A stretch of 12,115 nucleotides of DNA from Prevotellaceae bacterium UBA4301. Lineage in GTDB: Bacteria > Bacteroidota > Bacteroidia > Bacteroidales > Bacteroidaceae. Under the pieces are notes generated by a model. The model was given only the letters and a program-made list of their open reading frames with translations. It did no database searches and had not been told where the DNA came from. Shown piece by piece: positions 6,650 to 12,115 of the stretch. Location: assembly GCA_002395775.1 (NCBI GenBank), contig DGUV01000065.1, positions 1 through 12,115 on the forward strand, read 5' to 3'. The position numbers and the translations under genes were made by a program. How positions within the stretch are numbered: the first letter of the stretch is position 1; every line of letters begins with the position of its first letter.

Positions 6650-6730
6650 TGAAGAGGAGGAGACTCGAACTCCCACGCCTCGCGGCACTACCACCTCAAA
6701 GTAGCGCGTCTACCATTCCGCCACCTCTCC
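6650..6730 (-). tRNA. tRNA-Leu (anticodon GAG)
   Basis: Reading the minus strand, the acceptor arm GGAGAGG (6724-6730) pairs with CCTCTTC (6651-6657) with one G-U pair, and the discriminator is A. The anticodon stem CTACT/GGTAG encloses the loop TTGAGGT, anticodon GAG. The long variable arm marks a class II tRNA, and the T-loop is TTCGAGT. The 3' CCA is not encoded. It is the last gene of the operon, 47 nt before the terminator stem. Confidence 0.95.
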
Positions 6731-6740
6731 ATCAGTTGTG

Positions 6741-6821
6741 TGCCCAGAACAGGACTCGAACCTGCACGTCTCTCAACACTCGCACCTGAAACGAGCGCGT
6801 CTACCATTCCGCCACCTGGGC
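6741..6821 (-). tRNA. tRNA-Leu (anticodon CAG)
   Basis: On the minus strand the acceptor GCCCAGG (6815-6821) pairs with TCTGGGC (6742-6748), discriminator A. The anticodon stem CTCGT/GCGAG encloses TTCAGGT, anticodon CAG. It has a long variable arm, and its D-arm region is the same as that of the neighbouring Leu tRNA (GGCGGAATGGTAGACGCGCT), suggesting an old tandem duplication. CCA is not encoded. Confidence 0.95.
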
Positions 6822-6849
6822 AACACTCAAAAATCCAAAAACTACGAAG

Positions 6850-6922
<73 letters not shown>

Positions 6923-6965
6923 AACTTTTTCAATCTCTTCGTGCAATCCCTCTGAATTGCGGGTA

Positions 6966-6996
6966 CAAAGGTAGTGCTTTTCTGCGAACTGACAAA
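6966..6996 (-). promoter_or_regulatory. Promoter of the tRNA-Gly-Leu-Leu operon
   Basis: On the minus strand TTTG (6993-6996) is followed after 19 nt by TACCTTTG (6966-6973), a full match to the Bacteroidetes TTTG-N19-TAnnTTTG layout. The expected start lies near 6961, about 40 nt before tRNA-Gly. Confidence 0.8.
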
Positions 6997-7029
6997 ACTT
7001 TCTTGCACTTATTTTCAAAAAAAGTTTAA

Positions 7030-8202
7030 TCAACACATTCGGTCGCGGTAGTCCTCATAGGTAAACCGGCGCAATACCTCCAGCTGACCATCCTCATGCT
7101 TCAGCACGATGGAGGGATGGTGGATGCCGTTGAACATGGTGGTCTTCACCGTGGTGTAGTGAATCATGTCCTCAAATATGACCTCCTCACCTATCTGCAA
7201 TTCATGGTCAAACTGCCACATTCCCATGTAGTCGCCCGAAAGGCAGCTGTTGCCGCCCAAGCGATAGAGATGGGGAACGGAGGGCCGAGGCTGGGAGGGC
7301 ATTTCCTCATGCGTCCTTGCCCCACGCACCTGAGGATGATAGGGCATCTCCAGACAGTCGGGCATGTGACAGGTGAAGCTGACGTCGAGTATGGCGGTCC
7401 GTATGCCGTGGTTCTCCACGATGTCCACCACACTGGCAACCAGAGGTCCCGTCTGCCAGGCAAAGGCCGACCCGGGCTCCAGGATGATGCGCAGGTTGGG
7501 ATAGCGCTGGCGCAAGTCCTTTATCAGGCTGATGAGCAACTCCACGTTGTAGTCCTTGCGCGTCATCAGGTGGCCGCCTCCCAGGTTGAGCCATTTCAGT
7601 TGGGGCAACCATCTCCCGAACTTCTCTTCCAGATGTCTCAGGCTCTCCTGCAAGGCCTCAGCAGAGCTTTCGCAATGGTTGTGGCAATGGAAGCCTTCGA
7701 GGGAAGGGAGAAGTGATGAAGCGACAGGTGAGAGTTCACTGGCCAGCACGCCGAAGCGCGAACCTGGTGCACAGGGGTTGTAGAGGTCGGTCTCTATCTC
7801 GCTGTATTCGGGATTGACACGCAGCCCACACGAGATGCGTTCCTCGGGATGCCGCTCGTTGTAGTCCTGCACCATAGGCGAGAAGCGCCGATACTGCGAA
7901 AGGCTGTTGAAGGTGATGTGACTGCTGCAGCGCAGAATGGTGGGAAAGTCCTGCTCGGTGTAGGCCGGCGAATAGGTGTGGGCCTTCGACCCGAACTCCT
8001 CCAGCGCCAAACGGGCTTCGTAGGGACTGCTGGCCGTGGTGTGGCTGATGTATTCACGGAAGATGGGGAACGTCTTCCACAAGGCAAAAGCCTTGAAGGC
8101 CAGAATCACCTCTGCCCCACTCTCTTCCTCCACGTGCTTAATCAAAGAAAGGTTGCGCCTGAGCAACCTCTCTTCCAACATATAATATGGAGTCTCTATC
8201 AT
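7030..8202 (-). CDS. nspC: Carboxynorspermidine/carboxyspermidine decarboxylase
   Basis: NspC is a PLP-dependent fold-III decarboxylase that makes norspermidine or spermidine from the carboxylated precursor, the last step of the alternative polyamine pathway used by many gut Bacteroidetes. Numbering from the ATG at 8200-8202 (390 aa), the Schiff-base Lys is in LAFKAF (K37). Other landmarks are PGSRFGV (146-152), the glycine loop LNLGGGH (205-211), the phosphate-binding EPGSAF (242-247) and GNSCLSGD (317-324), which carries the active-site Cys of the partner subunit. The TTG at 8205 directly upstream is a poorer start. The gene begins 15 nt after the stop of the PCMD gene and is probably co-transcribed with it, since no promoter box is seen in the gap. 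The partner dehydrogenase is not in the window. Confidence 0.93.
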   Translation of the reverse strand: MIETPYYMLEERLLRRNLSLIKHVEEESGAEVILAFKAFALWKTFPIFREYISHTTASSPYEARLALEEFGSKAHTYSPAYTEQDFPTILRCSSHITFNSLSQYRRFSPMVQDYNERHPEERISCGLRVNPEYSEIETDLYNPCAPGSRFGVLASELSPVASSLLPSLEGFHCHNHCESSAEALQESLRHLEEKFGRWLPQLKWLNLGGGHLMTRKDYNVELLISLIKDLRQRYPNLRIILEPGSAFAWQTGPLVASVVDIVENHGIRTAILDVSFTCHMPDCLEMPYHPQVRGARTHEEMPSQPRPSVPHLYRLGGNSCLSGDYMGMWQFDHELQIGEEVIFEDMIHYTTVKTTMFNGIHHPSIVLKHEDGQLEVLRRFTYEDYRDRMC

Positions 8203-8217
8203 CAATTATACCAAATG

Positions 8218-9162
8218 CTAATACACCAGTTTCACATTGTCCACCCACAGCGTGTTGCCGGGGCTGCCGATGTAGGCACCGCCACAGCTGGAGTTGAACT
8301 TCACGATGATGTGGGTGGGCGTCTCGTCAGCGTCAGCCCAACCTTCCTCGATGACCTTCACCAACTTGCCCTTGCTGTTGCGGGCATAGATGGTGCCCTC
8401 GCCATCGAGCATGCCCATGTAGCTCTTGAAGAAGCTCTTGCCGGAGATGTTGCCGTAGTGAATCTGGAACGACTTACCCTCCTGCCAGTTGGGAGTGCTG
8501 GAGGTGAAGCGGTGCACCAGAGTGCCGATGCGCAGGGCATGGAGGTTGCCGTCCTCGTCCTCCCAACGCTTCTGCAGATAGCACTGCACGTCGCAATAGT
8601 CCTTCGTGGTCATCGTCTTCTTGCGGCTGAAACCAGTCATCTTGACGTTGGCCGAGTCGGACAGATGGACCTTGTAGTCAAACTTCACAGCCTTGGGCCT
8701 ACGGGTGAAGGGAATGCCCAGGTCCAGATAGCGGAAGGGATTGGAACTGCTGGTGATGGGCTCCACCATCTCGCCCGTGAAGAGCGAACCGGCAGCCAGC
8801 ACATAGATGTTCACCAGGCCCAGCACCTTCACACCCTCCACATGGGTGCGCAGCTTCACGCAGGTGCCGCCGTTGTGGGTGTCCTTGAAGACGCTGGTGT
8901 TGGTCTTCGACACGCCCTTGACATGGGCATAGATATTGCTCGTGGCCCAGGGCGAACCTCCCTGATTGGTGTATGCCTTGGGAGTGTACTTCATGTTGGG
9001 ACCTATCTCCACCATGCTCTTTGTCTTTCCGCCGATGATGCCGCTCTCCTTGATGGTGCGGGTCACCCACGACTCAAAGTCGCCATACTTCATCAGTTCT
9101 TCCTGAGCCTGCATGCCCAGTGTCGTCATGGCCACGAGGGCCAATACTATAAGCTTTTTCAT
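8218..9162 (-). CDS. Secreted PCMD-domain protein (putative carbohydrate-binding)
   Basis: The 314-residue protein starts with a signal peptide, MKKLIVLALVAMTTLGMQAQ, with likely cleavage near residues 19-20 and no lipobox Cys. The mature part carries the landmarks I associate with the Bacteroidetes PCMD family (putative carbohydrate metabolism domain): FESWVTRTIKESGIIGGKTK (29-48), VKVLGLVNIYVLAAGSLFTG, IPFTRRPKAVKFDYK and a C-terminal SSCGGAYIGSPGNTLWVDNVKLVY. The family adopts a beta-sandwich fold, and its members are usually exported or surface proteins; the ligand is unknown. It has its own promoter match about 45 nt upstream and is followed by nspC after 12 intervening bases (or 15 from the ATG). 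No carbohydrate-utilisation genes (SusC/SusD, glycosidases) are near, so a polysaccharide role is uncertain. Confidence 0.82.
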   Translation of the reverse strand: MKKLIVLALVAMTTLGMQAQEELMKYGDFESWVTRTIKESGIIGGKTKSMVEIGPNMKYTPKAYTNQGGSPWATSNIYAHVKGVSKTNTSVFKDTHNGGTCVKLRTHVEGVKVLGLVNIYVLAAGSLFTGEMVEPITSSSNPFRYLDLGIPFTRRPKAVKFDYKVHLSDSANVKMTGFSRKKTMTTKDYCDVQCYLQKRWEDEDGNLHALRIGTLVHRFTSSTPNWQEGKSFQIHYGNISGKSFFKSYMGMLDGEGTIYARNSKGKLVKVIEEGWADADETPTHIIVKFNSSCGGAYIGSPGNTLWVDNVKLVY

Positions 9163-9206
9163 TACCTTATTTCCTGTTTATGGTTACTTACATTTCAAAT
9201 TGGCTA

Positions 9207-9238
9207 CAAAATTACAAATTATTATGCACCCATGCAAG
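9207..9238 (-). promoter_or_regulatory. Promoter of the PCMD-nspC unit
   Basis: On the minus strand CTTG (9235-9238) is followed after 20 nt by TAATTTTG (9207-9214), matching TAnnTTTG with a near-consensus -33 TTG. The predicted start is about 40 nt before the ATG at 9162. The -33 element lies within the CAAGCGCTTG palindrome, a possible operator. Confidence 0.5.
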
Positions 9239-9284
9239 CGCTTGGGGATATTTGCACTTTTTTAACGGTTCAATGCCCGGAATT

Positions 9285-9315
9285 TTTGTCAATAGGAGGG
9301 AAATAACTATATTTG
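9285..9315 (+). promoter_or_regulatory. Distal plus-strand promoter (P1) upstream of the WYL cassette
   Basis: TTTG (9285-9288) is followed after exactly 19 nt by TATATTTG (9308-9315), a full Bacteroidetes promoter match. Transcription would start near 9320, about 180 nt before the regulator gene, giving a long leader or a separate small RNA. Confidence 0.55.
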
Positions 9316-9397
9316 TAGTCAAAAGTATTTGCAATCAATCCGACCAATACGAAATCACATCCGTATGCACAATACTACGTCAACAACATTAAGCGCA

Positions 9398-9470
9398 AAG
9401 GCTAAACCTGTGTCAAGAGGGTCAACTTTTTTGATTTTCTCAAACCTCTGCCACGACATGGCGTAGCCTT
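9398..9470 (+). other. Possible nested stem-loop in the WYL cassette leader
   Basis: Four pairs of complementary blocks are nested in order: AAGGCTA (9398-9404) with TAGCCTT (9464-9470), TGTC (9411-9414) with GACA (9455-9458), AGAGG (9416-9420) with CCTCT (9445-9449), and TCAA (9422-9425) with TTGA (9431-9434). Together they give about 20 bp with internal loops. The structure would exist only in RNA made from P1. Confidence 0.3.
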
Positions 9471-9474
9471 CATG

Positions 9475-9482
9475 TACTTTTG
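9475..9482 (+). promoter_or_regulatory. Proximal promoter box (P2) of the WYL cassette
   Basis: TACTTTTG followed by CA matches TAnnTTTG and lies 18 nt before the ATG at 9501. No -33 TTTG is seen. It overlaps the TTG at 9480 that would otherwise be the furthest upstream start, which supports the ATG at 9501 as the real start. Confidence 0.5.
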
Positions 9483-9500
9483 CAGAAAAATTCGTTTTAT

Positions 9501-10433
9501 ATGGTAGACAATGATAGAGGGCAAAGCCTGATTACCAAATATGTCTGGGTGATAGAGACCATCCATCGCAGACGGAAGATTTCATTCAAAGAACTGAATG
9601 AACTATGGCTTCGTGATGACATCAGCAGGGGTGTGGACATTCCCAAACGTACCTTTGACAATTGGCGTTATGTCATCTGGGATATGTTTGGCATCAGCAT
9701 AGTCAATGAGAACCGTGGTGAATACCGCTACTATATCGAGAACGAGGAAGATATTAGTAAGAATGGACTCCGTTCCTGGCTCTACAACACCTTCTGTGTT
9801 AGCAATGTCTTGGCGAACAGCCAAAGCATCAAAGACCGTATCATTTTGGAATACGTTCCATCTGGCCAGAACTATCTTCAGCCCATCATCGAAGCGATGA
9901 AGGAAAATCGGGTGCTCAACATTACCTACCATAGTTATTGGAAGGACGAAGAAAACAACTTCGATGTGCAGCCCTATTGTGTGAAACTGTTCAGACAACG
10001 ATGGTACATGGTGGCTCGCAGTACCTATTCATATTATTATGAGAAAGGACCGCGCATCTATTCCCTTGATCGTATCAACTTTCTGCAAGCAACAGATGAG
10101 ACTTTTGAGATGCCGAAGGACTGGACAGCCAAGGAATTCTTTGAAGATTGTTTCGGTATTATTGCTGACCGAAGTATAGAGCCGCAGACCGTCAAACTGA
10201 AAGTTGTGGCAGGTCAAGCCAATTATATCCGTGACTTGAAGATGCATGAGTCGCAGGAAGAGATAGAACGCAATGAGGAATATAGCATCTTCACCCTCAA
10301 CCTCCGCCCCTCCTTCGACTTCATACAGGAAATCCTCTGGAACGGTGAGGATATAGAAGTCCTCGAACCCGAATGGCTTCGGAAGGAGCTTGCTGGTAAG
10401 ATAAAGAGAATGTGGAACAAGTATAACAAGTAA
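9501..10433 (+). CDS. WYL-domain transcriptional regulator
   Basis: The predicted product (310 aa) is a DNA-binding regulator of the HTH-WYL type. Residues 10-75 form a winged-helix-like N-terminal part (LITKYVWVIETIHRRRKISF, then RTFDNWRYVIWDMFGI). The WYL domain includes IIEAMKENRVLNITYHSYW (129-147), RWYMVARSTY (167-176) with the WYM variant of the Trp-Tyr-Leu motif, and RIYSLDRI (185-192). The C-terminal extension ends VLEPEWLRKELAGKIKRMWNKY, as in WCX-type dimerisation regions. WYL domains bind ligands such as nucleic acid or nucleotides, and such regulators often repress phage-defence loci; its role here is inferred from context. The ATG was chosen over the upstream TTG at 9480 because the promoter box covers the latter. 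It is the first gene of a four-gene run, with 12 nt to the next gene, and probably autoregulates. Confidence 0.88.
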   Translation: MVDNDRGQSLITKYVWVIETIHRRRKISFKELNELWLRDDISRGVDIPKRTFDNWRYVIWDMFGISIVNENRGEYRYYIENEEDISKNGLRSWLYNTFCVSNVLANSQSIKDRIILEYVPSGQNYLQPIIEAMKENRVLNITYHSYWKDEENNFDVQPYCVKLFRQRWYMVARSTYSYYYEKGPRIYSLDRINFLQATDETFEMPKDWTAKEFFEDCFGIIADRSIEPQTVKLKVVAGQANYIRDLKMHESQEEIERNEEYSIFTLNLRPSFDFIQEILWNGEDIEVLEPEWLRKELAGKIKRMWNKYNK

Positions 10434-10445
10434 AAAACAATTATT

Positions 10446-11141
10446 ATGAGCATGACAATCAGTGACCTAACCCTAAAACATCTTTGTCAAAAATATAGTC
10501 ATGACATTGGTTCGGGCACAAACAGATTCTTGCCAGGCATAAAAGTCCGCTATGTAGCAACCAACAAGAAATTCGGTTATACCTATTTCGGAAATTTCTT
10601 CTTCTTTGGCGATGACTTCTATGTTTGGGAGCAGGACGAAAAATATGCGGAAGACCATAACCAGAACGTTGTAGAGGACGTTTTTGGTGATGAATGTAAA
10701 GGGCGCGGCTATGCTCGCAGAGTTTTATTTGCCGGTGTCCTTACAGACTTTTCCGATGACAATGGAGAAGGTATCTATACTGGAGATGTCATAAAGTTGG
10801 AGAAAAAGGATGAACCTACCGAGTATTTTGCTGTTGGAGCATGGAGCCGAGAAGAAGGGAAAGGCGAGTATTGTTTCATCCTTGACAACCACAACTGGTC
10901 TTTGGAAGAATGTCTACACCAAAATTATCACATGACACGTGTAGGTACAGTGTTCTTCCAATTGGATGCAAGTGATTTCGTTGGTGTCAACCAGCGTGTC
11001 ATGGGCTTTAATGGGTGGAGAGATACAGAAGAAGAAAAAAAGCAGAAAATCTTAATGGCAAAATTTACTCCCAACTTCGACCAAGAACCATGGAAATATC
11101 AAGGTCTTGAAACATTGGGAGCAGAATATGATTGGAGATAA
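10446..11141 (+). CDS. Uncharacterised protein with YopX-like motif
   Basis: I do not recognise a full-length family for this 231-residue soluble protein. Its centre carries FAGVLTDFSDDNGEGIYTGD followed by VIK (95-117), close to the phage/prophage YopX signature (L-x-D-x-NG-x-x-IYEGDIV). YEYF-like strands, GEYCFILDNHNWSL and TRVGTVFFQLD (164-174) follow in the place where YopX proteins have the final IGNIYE strand. The N-terminal 90 residues (GIKVRYVATNKKFGYTYFGN, an aromatic FFFFGDDFYVWEQDE block) and the acidic C-terminus are outside that motif. There is no signal peptide or membrane segment. It lies 12 nt after the WYL gene and 15 nt before the nuclease-like gene, which points to co-transcription. 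Its sequence is clearly AT-richer than the left part of the window. YopX-like is the best guess; the function is unknown. Confidence 0.8.
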   Translation: MSMTISDLTLKHLCQKYSHDIGSGTNRFLPGIKVRYVATNKKFGYTYFGNFFFFGDDFYVWEQDEKYAEDHNQNVVEDVFGDECKGRGYARRVLFAGVLTDFSDDNGEGIYTGDVIKLEKKDEPTEYFAVGAWSREEGKGEYCFILDNHNWSLEECLHQNYHMTRVGTVFFQLDASDFVGVNQRVMGFNGWRDTEEEKKQKILMAKFTPNFDQEPWKYQGLETLGAEYDWR

Positions 11142-11156
11142 CAAAACATATATATT

Positions 11157-11699
11157 ATGGAACAAAAATTGGACTACGGGCGAATTGGTGAAAAAGCTGC
11201 AGAGTTAGAGCTTCTGAAGCACGGCATAGAAGTAATTAACCTAAATGATTTTCGTAACAACTATGAAAATGCAGACCTGATATGCATGAATCGCAAGACG
11301 GGCAAAAGCGTAATGATTCAGGTGAAGTTAGGCAAAACCCATAACATTTTGACCGGATTAACTTCAGAATTGGATGGGACAATACCAGATTTGGAGCATA
11401 AGGTCATCGGTCCATGGATTTTCGTCAAGACTGATGATGAATTAAAAACAATGGATTTCTATATTTTGACAAAAGAAGAAACCATTGAGTTAATTAAGAC
11501 CAGTTGCGATTGGTACGCGAATGGATGGAACCGCCAATTGAAAAGAAAACCAATGATTGGCATTGAGGTGGATTGGTTGGAAGGTAATTCATCTGCCGCA
11601 TCAAAACCGAATGCCAAGAAACAACATCCGGAGTATAAGAGTACGTTGTCAGAAACCTCACGGGACAAATGGGAAAAGATAACAGATTTATTGTATTGA
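11157..11699 (+). CDS. Small PD-(D/E)XK superfamily nuclease-like protein
   Basis: The 180-residue protein has a compact N-terminal core arranged like PD-(D/E)XK nucleases: GRIGEKAAELELLKHGIEV with the early Glu (E12, E16), then NADLICM with the metal-binding Asp (D40), then SVMIQVKLG with Q55-x-K57 about 15 residues later. QxK in place of ExK is a known variant in restriction endonucleases and related families, so activity is possible but not certain. A C-terminal region (about 110-180) has GWNRQLKRKPMIGIEVDWLE and a polar tail. There is no signal peptide. Position within a four-gene run controlled by a WYL regulator suggests a DNA-acting effector or processing enzyme. The fold assignment rests on the motif spacing alone, and the exact family is not recognised. 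Confidence 0.78.
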   Translation: MEQKLDYGRIGEKAAELELLKHGIEVINLNDFRNNYENADLICMNRKTGKSVMIQVKLGKTHNILTGLTSELDGTIPDLEHKVIGPWIFVKTDDELKTMDFYILTKEETIELIKTSCDWYANGWNRQLKRKPMIGIEVDWLEGNSSAASKPNAKKQHPEYKSTLSETSRDKWEKITDLLY

Positions 11700-11712
11700 T
11701 GTTATTGAAGAT

Positions 11713-12115
11713 ATGCAAGACTTTGCAGCAATAGACTTTGAAACGGCAAACAATGAACGCAGTAGCGTTTGCTCTGTGGGAATCGTCATTGTCAGGGATG
11801 GTGAGATTGTAGATTCGTTCTACTCTCTCATCCAGCCAGAGCCAAACTATTATAACTATTGGTGTTCACAGGTTCATGGCCTCTGTCATGAAGATACAGA
11901 TGATGCCCCTGTGTTCCCCAAAGTGTGGGCGCAAATAGAACCATTAATAGAAGGTCTTCCACTTGTAGCACACAATAAGCCCTTTGACGAGGGCTGCCTG
12001 AAAGCTGTTTTCCGCGTTTATCAGATGGACTATCCAGATTATGAGTTCTACGACACACTTTGTGCTTCGCGGCGAGTGCTTCCTGATTTAGAAAACCACC
12101 AGCTTCAGACTGTAG
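11713..12115 (+). CDS. DnaQ-like 3'-5' exonuclease (3' partial)
   Basis: The frame opens with ATG at 11713, 13 nt after the previous stop, and stays open to the window end (134 codons visible). It encodes a DEDDh exonuclease of the DNA polymerase III epsilon type. Exo I is AAIDFETANN near the N-terminus with the metal-binding D8 and E10, then SVGIVIVRDGEIVDSFYSLI. QVHGL is typical of the family (usually H-G-I/L). Exo II is LVAHNKPFDEGCL with the third acidic residue, and the ENHQLQTV at the window edge supplies the Exo III His. The Asp usually found about five residues after this His would lie outside the window. It may act on DNA ends in the cassette or be a free-standing proofreading-like exonuclease. 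It might carry a C-terminal domain not visible here. Confidence 0.9.
   Translation, partial: MQDFAAIDFETANNERSSVCSVGIVIVRDGEIVDSFYSLIQPEPNYYNYWCSQVHGLCHEDTDDAPVFPKVWAQIEPLIEGLPLVAHNKPFDEGCLKAVFRVYQMDYPDYEFYDTLCASRRVLPDLENHQLQTV

Larger units (their letters stand above)
9163..9500. other. AT-richer gene-free stretch between nspC-side and WYL-side genes
   Basis: This divergent intergenic stretch of about 340 bases holds the minus-strand promoter of the PCMD gene, two plus-strand promoter matches (9285-9315 and 9475-9482), a perfect 10-bp palindrome CAAGCGCTTG (9235-9244) and a possible nested stem-loop (9398-9470). A 33-codon ORF (ATG at 9365, TAG at 9464-9466) is downstream of the first promoter but resembles nothing I know. 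A longer frame through 9180-9392 would begin upstream of any visible plus-strand promoter and looks non-coding. Confidence 0.6.

Noticed and set aside
6995..7027. AAACTTT/AAAGTTT as a terminator for nspC
   Set aside because: It has only seven A/T-dominated pairs with a 19-nt loop and overlaps the tRNA promoter. It is too weak to call.
7849..9306. A long plus-strand open frame (485 codons) opposite nspC and the PCMD gene
   Set aside because: It is antisense to two well-supported genes, its translation is rich in His, Val, Leu and Ala as expected of the complement of GC-rich coding DNA, and it has no promoter or family match.
9180..9392. A 70-codon plus-strand frame in the intergenic stretch
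   Set aside because: It starts opposite the PCMD promoter, upstream of any plus-strand promoter match, has no recognisable motif, and crosses the P1 promoter. It is more likely non-coding.
9413..9443. Repeated TCAA words as a WYL operator
   Set aside because: The tetramer is too short and AT-biased to separate from chance. No longer dyad is centred on P2.
9365..9466. A 33-codon ORF downstream of P1 as a leader peptide
   Set aside because: The start and stop are clear, but there is no ribosome-site signal, no run of regulatory codons and no similarity I recognise. It is noted only as part of the intergenic description.

Overview
The window looks chromosomal and comes from a member of the Bacteroidetes, most likely a Prevotella-like member of the Bacteroidales. 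The evidence is the recurring promoter box TAnnTTTG (several times the exact form TATCTTTG), sometimes with a TTTG 19 nt upstream; the absence of clear Shine-Dalgarno sites; a PCMD-domain exported protein; the alternative polyamine enzyme NspC; and a 29-residue Lys/Arg-rich COX24-type protein next to RNase E/G. The genus is my inference.

Left part (1-4966), high GC. The window opens inside a uvrA reading frame that encodes the second ABC half of the protein. At its left edge this frame runs through GC-rich palindromes. It converges on mutY (minus strand). A short divergent intergenic region with tandem ATTCGTA heptamers separates mutY from a plus-strand unit: the 29-aa basic protein, a long perfect hairpin, rng (RNase E/G) and a strong terminator. 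A secreted GH25 lysozyme follows. DNA repair (UvrA, MutY) and RNA/ribosome functions (RNase E/G, COX24-like) therefore sit side by side.

Middle part (4982-9162). A conserved protein of unknown function (minus) is divergent from a bile-acid/sodium-symporter-like membrane protein (plus). A minus-strand tRNA operon follows, transcribed Gly(GCC), Leu(CAG), Leu(GAG). It has a textbook Bacteroidetes promoter, and its terminator T-tract overlaps the stop codon of the transporter gene. Next is a minus-strand pair: a secreted PCMD-domain protein and nspC, carboxynorspermidine/carboxyspermidine decarboxylase, 15 nt apart.

Right part (9163-12115). After an AT-richer gene-free stretch with two plus-strand promoter matches and a possible structured leader, base composition drops. 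Sampled 60-base lines give 37/60 G+C at 6301-6360, 29/60 at 9601-9660 and 22/60 at 10561-10620. A tight same-strand cassette follows, with gaps of 12-15 nt: a WYL-domain transcriptional regulator, a protein with a YopX-like motif, a small PD-(D/E)XK-type nuclease-like protein, and a DnaQ-like 3'-5' exonuclease that runs off the window. A WYL regulator controlling two nuclease-like proteins and an uncharacterised partner resembles accessory anti-phage or DNA-processing cassettes. This is the most interesting part of the window. Its function is inferred and not shown by the sequence.
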